Assembly: GCA_048013815.1 (NCBI GenBank)
Contig: CM106585.1
Coordinates: 8,060,001 to 8,124,000, forward strand
DNA length: 64,000 nucleotides
Direction: 5' to 3'
Source of the DNA: Setoptus koraiensis
Taxonomy: Eukaryota; Arthropoda
The position numbers and the translations under genes are program-made. The notes beneath the pieces are model-generated. The model had not been told where the DNA came from and made no database searches. It worked only from the letters and a program-made list of their open reading frames with translations. Shown piece by piece: positions 12,201 to 21,600 of this stretch (its first letter is position 1; the number at the start of each line of letters is the position of its first letter).

Positions 12201-12436
12201 AGGAGCAAAACAATCCAGTTCAAAAAAATAATGTAACTACTCCAGAAACTAGTCCTTAGTTGACGTTTTGGTATACCTTTGCTTGCTCATCTCGATGAGG
12301 AAAAGATTTAGGCTATAGTCAGTCGGAATCTCTTGTACCCCGTAAAGAGGTTTACCTCGCAAGCTACTTCGTTTTTGATGAAAATAAGATTATCTTGGCA
12401 AAAAAGTGACGAACAATATCTACTAGTCAAGCCAGG
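9240..12436. other. 3.2-kb intergenic region upstream of the RFX gene
   Basis: After the syd polyadenylation signal I find no gene I can support. Roughly 9780-10080 and 10500-10620 are richer in G and C than their surroundings (for example GCGCCCCCTGCCGTGGGG near 10502), which suggests decayed inserted repeats, but I cannot name a family. The AT-rich part from about 10865 onward probably contains the promoter and 5' UTR exons of the RFX gene: CCAG just before the ATG at 12437 is a possible acceptor. Confidence 0.45.
9263..9268 (+). terminator. Polyadenylation signal of syd
   Basis: AATAAA 24 bases after the syd stop codon (TAG at 9237-9239). Confidence 0.55.
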
Positions 12437-14152
12437 ATGCATTCACTTTACTTTGCAACAAGCAATGACAACTCTAATCATCAACAACATAATATTAACG
12501 CTAATCAGACCATAATAGATCATGGAAATAACATGATGGAAAACCAAAACATAGCGGATAACAACCACTGCGACCATATCGAGACGCATTCGTCCAACAG
12601 TCATATAATGTCGGTGAATCACTTCAAGAAAGGGACCAGGAATAAGCAAATTGAGGGAGTTTCCGAAGGCCTCAGTTATATTATCGAGTGGCTTTTGGAC
12701 ACTTACGAAATGGTTGATGGAGAATCATTGCCTCGCTCTATAGTCTACATGCATTATCAAAACTTTTGTTCCAAATGTAATGTAGAACCAGTTAATCCAG
12801 CTTCTTTTGGCAAACTTATTCGGTCAGTGTTCGCCAATCTTAAGACTAGACGATTAGGTACACGTGGACACTCGAAATACCATTATTTTGGTATAAAGAT
12901 CAAGTCAAAGTTTTCATTGTTAGGATCAACTTCAGACTGTAACCAACAGGAAGAACACAACGATTCCTCTAACTCTAAAACCGACGCTAGTGTTGGTGAT
13001 AGCCCGAGAAAGAAACTGAGAACTTCGGCCAGCTCCTCTCTATCGAACAACATCGACACTGATGATACTAACTTGGATGATAATAATGATGTTGATTCAC
13101 CTCAAGACGTTCATACTCATCACGCGGTCAACCATAACTTACTGAAAACCTATTTAATTTCAGAATTCAGCAGCCTAGTCGATGATAACTGGTTGCCGCT
13201 TAATGAACAAATCATTGACGGCTCCTACAATGGTGTTGTGTCGCCAGATATGTTGACTACTTTTGAAAAGATGTATCAAGCCCACTATCGCGAACTAATC
13301 GAGTCTATATTCAACCTGAGGTTTAATGAAGTCGAAAGAATATGGTATAAGTTCTGGCATCCAGACGAATCATCAGAAATTAATTTTAAAGTACTATATC
13401 GATTGACTATGTCGAACTCCATATTAAACGACTGGATTGTCCAAACAGATTATAATTTATATTCAGCCATTGAAACAGGTCTACTACCGGATCTCCTATC
13501 TCCTGTTCCAAGGGAACTAAATCAAGAAATAAGACAGTTTGCCAAAAATATGGGTCCGTGGATGGAAAAGGCTGTGCAAGATTATGGATCCAGTTTCTCT
13601 TCAGCAAAGTCTAAGGCAGCGCGAGCTCTTGGATACACATTACGACGATACACGGCTTTGAATCATTTGGCCACATCAGCTAGACCAGTTTGGGATAGTA
13701 AGGCTACCATGCAGCAGATGTATATGGACCTTGGCCGCGTAGATCTCAAAGATGTCCAGAATCAAGCGACTCTCATCACAAGATGTGCCAGTGATGTATC
13801 TGACCAGATTGTATCAAAATTCATGGTGCTGATCAATAGTACTAAACCCTCGGAAGTTTGGAATGACTGGTGTCGAGATTTAGTGAAATCCAACATACGG
13901 GAAGGCGATATTGAATCTGCCAGGCGTTTCTTGCTTAGATGGAATTTCTACAGTTCTCTAATTATGAAAGATCTCACATTGAGGTCTTCTTCGTCATTTG
14001 GATCATTCCATCTCATAAGACTATTGTTTGATGAGTACATTTTTTACCTGGTCGTGTGTCAGTTAGCTCAGGCTCAAGGTAAGACGCCCACTCAGCTTCT
14101 TTGTGAAGCTAACGATTGGATTGATTATGACAACGGTCAGACCCCAGTATAA
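12437..14152 (+). CDS. RFX-family winged-helix transcription factor (RFX1/2/3 type)
   Basis: Single coding exon, 571 residues. The RFX DNA-binding domain spans about residues 76-155: EWLLDTYEMVDGESLPRS, then EPVNPASFGKLIRSVF and the wing TRRLGTRGHSKYHYFG, which binds X-box motifs. The long C-terminal region, up to LAQAQGKTPTQLL, matches the conserved B, C and dimerisation regions of RFX1-3. These proteins activate ciliary genes; in Drosophila and C. elegans the orthologues (Rfx, daf-19) drive sensory-neuron cilia. Compared with vertebrate RFX1-3 the glutamine-rich N-terminal activation domain is very short (about 75 residues, Asn/His-rich). The ATG follows a possible splice acceptor (GCCAG), so further N-terminal residues could come from an upstream exon. 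A cluster of Asp/Asn residues lies at ~215-228. Confidence 0.93.
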   Translation: MHSLYFATSNDNSNHQQHNINANQTIIDHGNNMMENQNIADNNHCDHIETHSSNSHIMSVNHFKKGTRNKQIEGVSEGLSYIIEWLLDTYEMVDGESLPRSIVYMHYQNFCSKCNVEPVNPASFGKLIRSVFANLKTRRLGTRGHSKYHYFGIKIKSKFSLLGSTSDCNQQEEHNDSSNSKTDASVGDSPRKKLRTSASSSLSNNIDTDDTNLDDNNDVDSPQDVHTHHAVNHNLLKTYLISEFSSLVDDNWLPLNEQIIDGSYNGVVSPDMLTTFEKMYQAHYRELIESIFNLRFNEVERIWYKFWHPDESSEINFKVLYRLTMSNSILNDWIVQTDYNLYSAIETGLLPDLLSPVPRELNQEIRQFAKNMGPWMEKAVQDYGSSFSSAKSKAARALGYTLRRYTALNHLATSARPVWDSKATMQQMYMDLGRVDLKDVQNQATLITRCASDVSDQIVSKFMVLINSTKPSEVWNDWCRDLVKSNIREGDIESARRFLLRWNFYSSLIMKDLTLRSSSSFGSFHLIRLLFDEYIFYLVVCQLAQAQGKTPTQLLCEANDWIDYDNGQTPV

Positions 14153-14156
14153 TTTA

Positions 14157-14162
14157 AATAAA
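14157..14162 (+). terminator. Polyadenylation signal of the RFX gene
   Basis: AATAAA begins five bases after the RFX stop codon (14150-14152), inside the 23-bp gap to the convergent YRDC gene. Confidence 0.6.
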
Positions 14163-14171
14163 AATATGAAC

Positions 14172-14177
14172 TTTATT
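14172..14177 (-). terminator. Polyadenylation signal overlapping the YRDC stop codon
   Basis: Plus-strand TTTATT, i.e. AATAAA on the - strand, shares two bases with the TAA stop of YRDC (14176-14178). It lies only 9 bases from the opposing RFX signal. Confidence 0.6.
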
Positions 14178-14853
14178 ATGTGTTGTTTAATATGTTATGT
14201 TTTTCAAGCAATTCGATAGTTTGATTCAGCGCACATCCTGGTCGGATGATCTTATAATGTTTCGGTTCTGAGAGATCTACAACTGTTGAACCCAGCCTAT
14301 CGCCGTCAAGCTGCAAGTTGCCGCCATCGAAGATAGCATCTATTTTATCCCAGATGTCTTGAAAATCGTGAATAGAGAGCGGACTTGTTTGCTCACTTCT
14401 ATTAGCGGATGTCAAAGCTAAAGGTCCCGCTTCTCTACAAATATGTTGAATGAATTTATTGTCAGGTATGCGAACTCCCACCAACGGTATACCCGGATTG
14501 AGATGAGAGTTTAAATTGGCCTTTCGTCTCAGAATTAGAGTTACCGGTCCCGGCAACAAGGTATTCAACAAATTGTTATCGATGTGATCTGTATAAGCTA
14601 TTTGCTTGATAGTTTGTATATCTGGAGAGCATATGGCGAGAGGCTTAGATGAATTTCGTGATTTGATATTGTAGATTTTTTGTATTGCTGTTGAGTTGTC
14701 TACTTTGGCAGCTAAACCGTATAAAGTATCAGTTGGCAAGGCGATAACTCCACCAATTTGCAAAGTATCAAACGCCTTTATCACATGCTCCTTACAAATC
14801 GCATTATCGGCTAGCTTGATTATCATGCCAGAGGTTGATTTGAAACCAATCAT
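14176..14853 (-). CDS. YRDC/Sua5 threonylcarbamoyl-AMP synthase
   Basis: Predicted 225-residue single-exon enzyme that makes threonylcarbamoyl-AMP from threonine, bicarbonate and ATP. This is the first step of the universal t6A37 modification of ANN-decoding tRNAs; the KEOPS complex or its mitochondrial counterpart completes it. YrdC-fold signatures are present in order: LPTDTLYGLAAKV near residue 39, KSRNSSKPLAI near 64, LLPGPVTLILRR near 99, VGVRIPDN near 125, LALTSANRS near 144 and RLGSTVVDLS near 187. It lacks the C-terminal Sua5 domain, as animal YRDC proteins do. The ATG at 14851-14853 leaves about 24 residues before the domain, and I see no clear mitochondrial presequence. It runs tail to tail with the RFX gene, 23 bp between stops. 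Confidence 0.94.
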   Translation of the reverse strand: MIGFKSTSGMIIKLADNAICKEHVIKAFDTLQIGGVIALPTDTLYGLAAKVDNSTAIQKIYNIKSRNSSKPLAICSPDIQTIKQIAYTDHIDNNLLNTLLPGPVTLILRRKANLNSHLNPGIPLVGVRIPDNKFIQHICREAGPLALTSANRSEQTSPLSIHDFQDIWDKIDAIFDGGNLQLDGDRLGSTVVDLSEPKHYKIIRPGCALNQTIELLEKHNILNNT

Positions 14854-15851
14854 AATCTCAGTTAGTTATCTTCTTCAGTCATAATGAGTCACTATATTAA
14901 AGGAAGAGTCCTCCGACAACTTGTAAATGCAAAATCTTGTCGGGATTTTACTTCTCCAGTAGCGCTAATTTTGAATATGACACGTGTCTGGAAAAACATC
15001 TTTATCGGACAAAGTCTTAGCAATATTTTCTGATTTACACTGGAAAGATATCGAAAGACATGTTTGATAGATGTTTTCTAGAATCTGATGTCATTATGCA
15101 ATAGCATATGTACTAGGTTTGTCGCCAACAAGAACATCTAAATAAACCTCATATATTGCGTCAGCTATCACAGAATGATTTGTTTTAGTTGTCTATTTTA
15201 TATACCCTAGGTACCCAATGGAATTGTTCTTGGATGCTACAATGATGTTCTATTTAGCTTCCTCGAAGTTTTCTTTCTCACGAGCTACATGATATCGAGT
15301 TCTTCTGAATAAACTAGTTACATGTATCCCGATACAAACTTTGTGCTTTCTACTTATATTCGGTGTTCTGGGGAGATTCCATTGTCGATGGCTATTGCAG
15401 TATCAGTTACTTGAAATCTGTCTGAATCATCAGCTCATATACCTAGTAAGAATGTAAAACGGTGAGATTTACCCCTGTATGTTGTGTTCGTGATATGTTG
15501 CACGAGCATCAGTGCGACGTTCTGCCTCTCTCCTCTCTGCCAGTACCTCAGTGGAGCTATTGTCTTCGCATTGGGGCCCCTGATGTAAAAGGGTGTAACG
15601 TGCTCAGCTGTGAGGAGTATCCACTAAAGCTGAGTCCCAAGTAGTGTGAGCGCCATGGATGAAATTATTTGTGCTTCCCATCGATGACAGTCAAGATCAA
15701 ATTATTTACGCTCATGAAATAGTGCCGATATCATTTAATCGATATTAATCTGCCTCAATAATATTAATACTGATGACAACGGGAGTGGCAATGACACAAG
15801 TTTCTATTTTATGAATTTTTTATTGTTCAAAATAAAAATAGAATTGTAGCT
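14854..15851. other. Divergent intergenic region between YRDC and the two-TM protein gene
   Basis: Nearly 1 kb with no supported gene. About 15440-15660 is more GC-rich than the flanks (GGGGCCCC near 15574) and may be a decayed insertion; its short open frame has no family similarity that I can see. The AT-rich final 100 bp includes the immediate upstream region of the next gene. Confidence 0.4.
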
Positions 15852-16361
15852 ATGATTTACTTGCGAAGAATTACACTCATTCTTTCATTGACAATGGTAG
15901 TAGTGGCCATTTATTGGTCGCATGTTGGGCCCCAACTAACCAAAACAGTTCGTTATTATTACCCAAGCGATTTAGACGATTCCTTGTCGGACCATAAAAC
16001 ATTTAAACAATTGCCACAGCATCCCAAGTCTCGCGGAAAACTCATCAGGGTATACACTAGAAGTTCCGGGAGAATACCAGCTTCAGGCGGCTATGCACAA
16101 TACAATCAACAAGATCTAGAGATGTTACAGTCCGAGGCAGAACCAGCTCGATCTCACTTTATAAGTTTGCCACTATTTACGAGTGCCATAATTGTGCTGA
16201 CATGTATAACAATTTTCAAGTTAGCATTGAACAAACAAAAAAGGAGACACCAGCAAAGAAGCCGATATCATCCATTCCTCACTAAACATAGAGAAGAGGT
16301 TGAACAACTGATACATTTATTTAACATTATAAAAGATAACCGTAATGATGCAAAGAAGTAG
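15852..16361 (+). CDS. Small two-transmembrane protein of unknown function
   Basis: A 169-residue frame beginning at an ATG close to the end of an AT-rich upstream region. Two hydrophobic segments stand out: residues ~9-25 (ILSLTMVVVAIYW), which could be a signal anchor, and ~104-123 (SLPLFTSAIIVLTCITIFKL). Between them is a polar, Tyr/Ser-rich linker, and after the second segment a strongly basic stretch (NKQKRRHQQRSRY) leads to a short helix-prone tail. The order (N-terminal TM, polar linker, second TM, basic and coiled C-terminus) recalls the RIC-3 acetylcholine-receptor chaperones, but I see no diagnostic motif, so that is only a suggestion. It is likely to be real because of its length, clean start and the two TM segments. 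It is convergent with INTS12, 62 bp between stops. I see no AATAAA directly after it. Confidence 0.6.
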   Translation: MIYLRRITLILSLTMVVVAIYWSHVGPQLTKTVRYYYPSDLDDSLSDHKTFKQLPQHPKSRGKLIRVYTRSSGRIPASGGYAQYNQQDLEMLQSEAEPARSHFISLPLFTSAIIVLTCITIFKLALNKQKRRHQQRSRYHPFLTKHREEVEQLIHLFNIIKDNRNDAKK

Positions 16362-16423
16362 TTTGCCGGAAAAAGCTGACTGTAGTTTGTTGCTTGATAT
16401 ACAACCAATTATTTTACAAAAGT

Positions 16424-17173
16424 TTATGACGAATCACTAGATTGTTTCGAGCTATCACTTTTTTTCGAAGCAGCCGCCTCTTTACTAGAGGTGCCTCCAG
16501 CATTCCATCTTGCACTCGGCAATGGCCAAGGGCTAAAGAACGAGGCCGAGCCACTTGCTTTGGTTTGTTGATTCTCTACTTTGGTTTCTTCGACTGTTGG
16601 AGCTGTTTTGGTTTTTGTCTTGGCCATCAATTTAGCTTTCTTTCTGGCTTGAATGCATTGTGAGCAATACCAAACAAATCTAGGGTCAGAAATATTTTGA
16701 TCAGTGAGCGTGGGCTTATGACATTCTTGGTGGTAAAGATTGTGGCACTCCTGGCATTCGACCATCTGATTATTGGTAGTTCTTGTGTTCAATCTGATTG
16801 TTTATTTTATTTTGTTTTGTTTGTTGGCAGTTGGACGATTGGGAAAAGGGCGAGAAATAAGATTATTGTTAGTTAGAAGAATTAGACATAAAAAAATTGT
16901 TGTAGCAATTGGATAAAATGTTTAGTGTTCTGATGCGACTTACTTGCAGGCAACACAAGCCTCAGCATCTGATAGGGTTTGAGGTTTTGAGTCAACTGGT
17001 GCAATCACTGGTACAGTTACCGAGGACGATGGCATCTTCTTATTGAGCGGGGGTTGTTTAGTTATTTTTCTTTGCACCATACATGAGTCTAGAAGGGCCT
17101 TGAGCTGTTCGGTGGATTCCTTGCTGGGAGAATGTAATAATCTCACAGCCTTTGTGATAATGTCAGAAGACAT
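16424..17173 (-). CDS. IntS12: Integrator complex subunit 12 (PHD finger)
   Basis: Two coding exons on the - strand, 17173-16944 and 16793-16424, with a 150-bp GT-AG intron, giving 199 residues. The N-terminus (KAVRLLHSPSKESTEQLKAL) matches the short helical microdomain of INTS12, which in Drosophila is known to bind IntS1. The C4HC3 PHD finger spans about residues 73-122: CVACK, then MVECQECHNLYHQECHKP and WYCSQC, almost identical to animal INTS12. Joining the exons restores the spacing seen in the human protein across the first Cys pair. Integrator cleaves snRNA 3' ends and terminates promoter-proximal transcription. The protein is much shorter than human INTS12 (462 residues): the region between microdomain and PHD, and the Ser-rich tail, are both reduced. 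The tail contains SPWPLPS, also found at the end of the first protein in this window. Confidence 0.95.
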
Positions 17174-18699
17174 TTTCCCTATTGTTGTTATTGGTGGTGG
17201 TGAATATTGTTGTCAGTGTAATATTGAATGATGATAATAGTAATAATGAGAGCTTATGTAATAGTAAATGAGTGTGATGAGAACGTGCTAATGGCAGTGA
17301 TAAAGAATGCGAATTATCGTTTCGTTTCGAACAGAAAACAGCTGAACGTATGTGCACACATGCGTTGTAAACAGACAAGCAAGCAGCGGATTGGTGGCAA
17401 ATGTTCGCTGTGTGTGTATCGTTGGTTCGATCTTCTGTACAGTATGAAGCTATGCTACTTATAGGCAAACAATACAGCGGCGGCGGCAGCGGCAGCAGCG
17501 TAGTTCGGTGTGAAACTTACACAGTGTAAGAGTATTGGCAATACTACATGTACTGGCACTACAGTACAGCATTGAAAAATTGTCCAAGTGTGCAGTGTGC
17601 ACAGCAGGCACAGGGTTGTACAATAAAATAGCGTGTATCGTTAGCATCAAAAGTTAGAGCGAGAAGTACAGTGTGTGCATAAATTTATTGTGTGCGCGCC
17701 TTCAAGAGAGTGCGCTCTTTGCTTTCCCCTCATCTCCCAGTGGCGCAATGCTTGCGCACTGTGTGTGTGTGTGTGTGTGTGTGTGTTGTGCGCGTTGTGC
17801 GTTCGCCAGTGACTACGACGACGACGACGACGACGACAACAACAACAACAAGCGAACGAAATGGGAAGAAAAAGAATAAGATGGAGCGCTCTTTGGCAGT
17901 AGCACTACAAACGACTATACAGTAATAGCGCACAGATAGAGAAATTCTTTCAAGTATAGAGAGTAGTAATAATAAGGCAGACAGAGGGCAAGATAATGAA
18001 ATGATGCAAATATAAAATAGATCTGCTGCAATTATCATATAGTAAAAATGCGATGCTGCTACTGCTGCTTTAGTAATGCTCATCATACACACATGAAATA
18101 CACAAGTAAGCTTATAGTATCTATTGGATAAGAAAAAGAGGAACAAGAAGCTAATGACAAAAGATTCTGTAATAGAGCAGCAACATCCAACTCACACAAT
18201 CATCCAGTACAGCGAGGCAGCATGTTGTGTTCAACATTTACTATACAGTATGCAGTAAACAGTCGAAGAAATCTCAGGCAACAAGAATCTCCTAGGCAAC
18301 AATAGCTTATAGATATAGATTAACAAATTCTAAGACAACATCATCAACGACAACAAGACAATAATCGTCAAGGACGACAACACACACACACTACACTGAG
18401 ACCATCCATGGATATGTCGAATTAACGTTTCGAGGATTTACATTTATTAGGAAGCAGCCCTTTGATATTATTCGCTTAGCTACGAGCTGATATGGTGGTG
18501 GCTGTTGGATCAATTTTATCATCGTCGTCACAGCCAGACAACCAGGACAACAATAACATTGATGAACAACTGACTAACACTCTTATTTTTAAAACACAAC
18601 AGCAAACACTCAATTCGGTATCAATATCAATAGAAATATCATAATCATATCAGTGTAGAGCCAACAGAGGAAGCTGTTAGAGATTTGAAAATTATCGTC
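17174..18699. other. Divergent region between INTS12 and Rbfox, with Rbfox 5' UTR
   Basis: About 1.5 kb between two divergent coding starts. It contains a (GT)13 run at 17761-17786 and an (ACG)7 plus (AAC) run at 17815-17851. Open frames here on both strands are made by these repeats and are rejected. An A/C-rich section from ~18170 to the Rbfox ATG at 18700 is likely 5' UTR. Confidence 0.5.
17761..17851. repeat. Microsatellites (GT)13 and (ACG)7(AAC)n
   Basis: Perfect GT dinucleotide run at 17761-17786. Then, after 28 bases, seven ACG units (17815-17835) grade into AAC units to about 17851. They lie in the presumed Rbfox promoter/5' UTR region. Confidence 0.9.
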
Positions 18700-21600
18700 A
18701 TGGCCGAAGAGGAATTATCTCCACAAACAACAACTGCGGCAGTCACATCGAACTCTGCTCCTGCCGCCCCTGTTCAAACTCATATTTTACATAATGAAAC
18801 TCATCATAATAGTACTCAACAACAATTATCGTTATCTCAGTCAGTGATTGATACAACCATAGGAGTCTCAACTAACCATAGTAATAATAATAATAACAAC
18901 AATATCAGTAATATTAATAATGGTAGCTGTAGTAATGCCAGTGATCAAAAGGATCCCGGCCAAGATCATTTTGTCAACAAGAATCAAGAATCGTTAGTTC
19001 AGCTAAAACATCAGGCTAGCACCTCAAATCAGCAATTCAACTTGTCAAACATTAGTGATATTTCCTCCAACAACAACTGCAACAACAACCAAACAACCAC
19101 AAATATTATATCAACCACCACAAATACCAATATAACCACTTCAGCTGCAAATACAACAACACCCGCCAATGGCCCTTTAATAGTGGCCCAACAGCAGTCT
19201 TGTAGTGCGACACAACCCCATAAACACCAGCAGCAACAACAACAACAGATAACTAGCAACAATATAAATTCGTCGATCCCCAACACAACTACCAACAACA
19301 ACAACAGTAGCAACAGCAACAACAACAATAGTAATAACAACACTACTAGCGGCAACATCACTTCATCCTCGTCTAAGCCCAAACGATTGCACGTGAGCAA
19401 TATACCCTTCAGATTTAGAGATCCCGATCTAAGGCAATTATTTGGTAGATTTGGTCACATTTTAGATGTAGAGATTATATTCAATGAAAGGGGCTCGAAA
19501 GGTTTTGGTTTTGTTACATTTGCTTCATCGCATGACGCCGATCTTGCTCAACAACAACTCAATGGTAGTCTAGTCGAGGGACGAAAAATAGAAGTCAATA
19601 ACGCCACAGCTAGAGTACAAACGAACAAAAGTAAGTTGGTCAGTGCAGCCGCAGCCGTGGCTGCAGCCGCCTCTGCCATGTCGCCATCTATAACAGTTTT
19701 GCCAGATATGGCCTCATCACTAAGAGGAATAGCACTACAAAGAGCCACTAGAGTTGGAACACCTAGATTAGGACACCGCGAGATGTTGGCATTAGCCACA
19801 ACCAGGCATCCGCATCCAATATCTGCATTTGGTACCTCATACCCGTGAGTATAATAAATCTGCTGCAAACCCCCGCTTGCCGGTTTACCATGAATGCTAA
19901 TATTACAGCTGTGTATAGTAGCAGTGACAATTATTTCATGATATGACTATCTCACTATATAATTGTTGTCATATTGCACACTCTGTCTTAGCATCTCTGA
20001 TTATTATCGTTCTAACTCGCCATTCTCTGTTTCTCTCTGTCTTTCCGTCACATTGAACTCATAACAACCATTATGTCCAAAACTGTCTAAATGGTATTCT
20101 TGTTTTCAATGACAACATACAACAATAACGTACCGCAACTATTGCGTCTATTCATACACGTACACAACTATCACGTAACAACAATTACAATTGCAACCAT
20201 TAGCACCGTCTACCAAGATCCCTTCTTAAATTATGCAGCAGTCGCTGCAGCAGCAGCATCTGCCTCAGAGAGATTTCAAATACCGGTAGGTAGTAGTTTA
20301 GTCATAGTACATGCATAAGAGATAATGAATGGAATGCTGGTTATCAATTTATTTGTAGTAGTATCAATTATGAGAGTAGTAGCCGACTGAGATATGACTG
20401 TGTGGCGCCTAGATCCCTATGCCTATATTGATAATTGTTTTCGCGTTCATGTTTTAGCCATGTCCGATGTATAATTACTTTTCACTACTATAGCTACTTA
20501 CATAATCCAACCCCTTACTCTTACAAACACTATTATCACATATCCACTTCACTTGATGATGATGACCAACTAACGAACGAACAAACAAATGAACGAATAT
20601 ATGAACGAACGAACGTACCGACAAAACAATCGAAAACAATATCCTGCATCACACAAACACTTACGAACGTCTGAATTCTCTCACGAATGCAAAATTATAT
20701 ATTATGACGAACTCCCTAAAATCACAACAATCGAAACAATACAAAAACAATCCCATCTAAAATGATAACAATTGTTATTATTGCATAAAAATCACTCGTT
20801 GTTATCATTGAACTGTTCACGATCATCATTTGTGGTCACTGCCACCACCAACTCAACCACAAACCACACTAACGGTATAATCTACTGGACTGACAATTCC
20901 CATTGAATGAAATTACGTAAAATTGATTATCACAATCACAATCACAACACACACACACGCACACACACACACACACACACACCATGTATGATATCCACAC
21001 ACACGCACACGCACACACACACAAAATCTTATTACATAACACACAACCGATTATTATGTAATGTACAACATAATGAATAATCTCTAGGCTTCATATGCAA
21101 CAAACGCTGCCTATACCACGGCAGCAGCACGCCAGTATGCGCATCTTGGAGCTGCATCAGCATCCGCAGCTGCAGCCGCAGCGGCTGCATCAAATCCCTT
21201 ATCTCATGGTTACGCTGTTACAGGGTGAGCACGGTTTCATTAATTAATCAACAACAATAGCTAAATTAGATCTACCATCACTAGCGACTAGCGACCTGCA
21301 GACTGTTTTTTAGTTGAAAAAATATTACATAGTCGATATAGGACAGAAGTACTAGTAGTGGGAGTAATAGCAAACAAAAGTGTCTGCGTGAACAGAGGGT
21401 CTGACCTAACAAGCTAAGGAGAGTCCACGCTCTAATAGCTGAAAAAGATGCCAAAAGAGAACAGAAAGAATGTATGTGTGTTTAAATATAGATAGGAGAA
21501 AAAGGCTCGAATGAGCGAGTGATTTGATTGAAAAAATAGCGAAAGAAAAAAGAGAAGTTAGATGGATAGTATGCGATGGAGCGCCTGATATATAAATAAG

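Noticed and set aside
17730-18146. Open frame of 138 codons on the - strand
   Set aside because: Contains long Val and Thr-His runs encoded by the ACG and GT microsatellites; no domain.
18685-18699. Upstream extension of Rbfox (five residues before the ATG at 18700)
   Set aside because: It would start at TTG; the ATG at 18700 is the first methionine in the frame.
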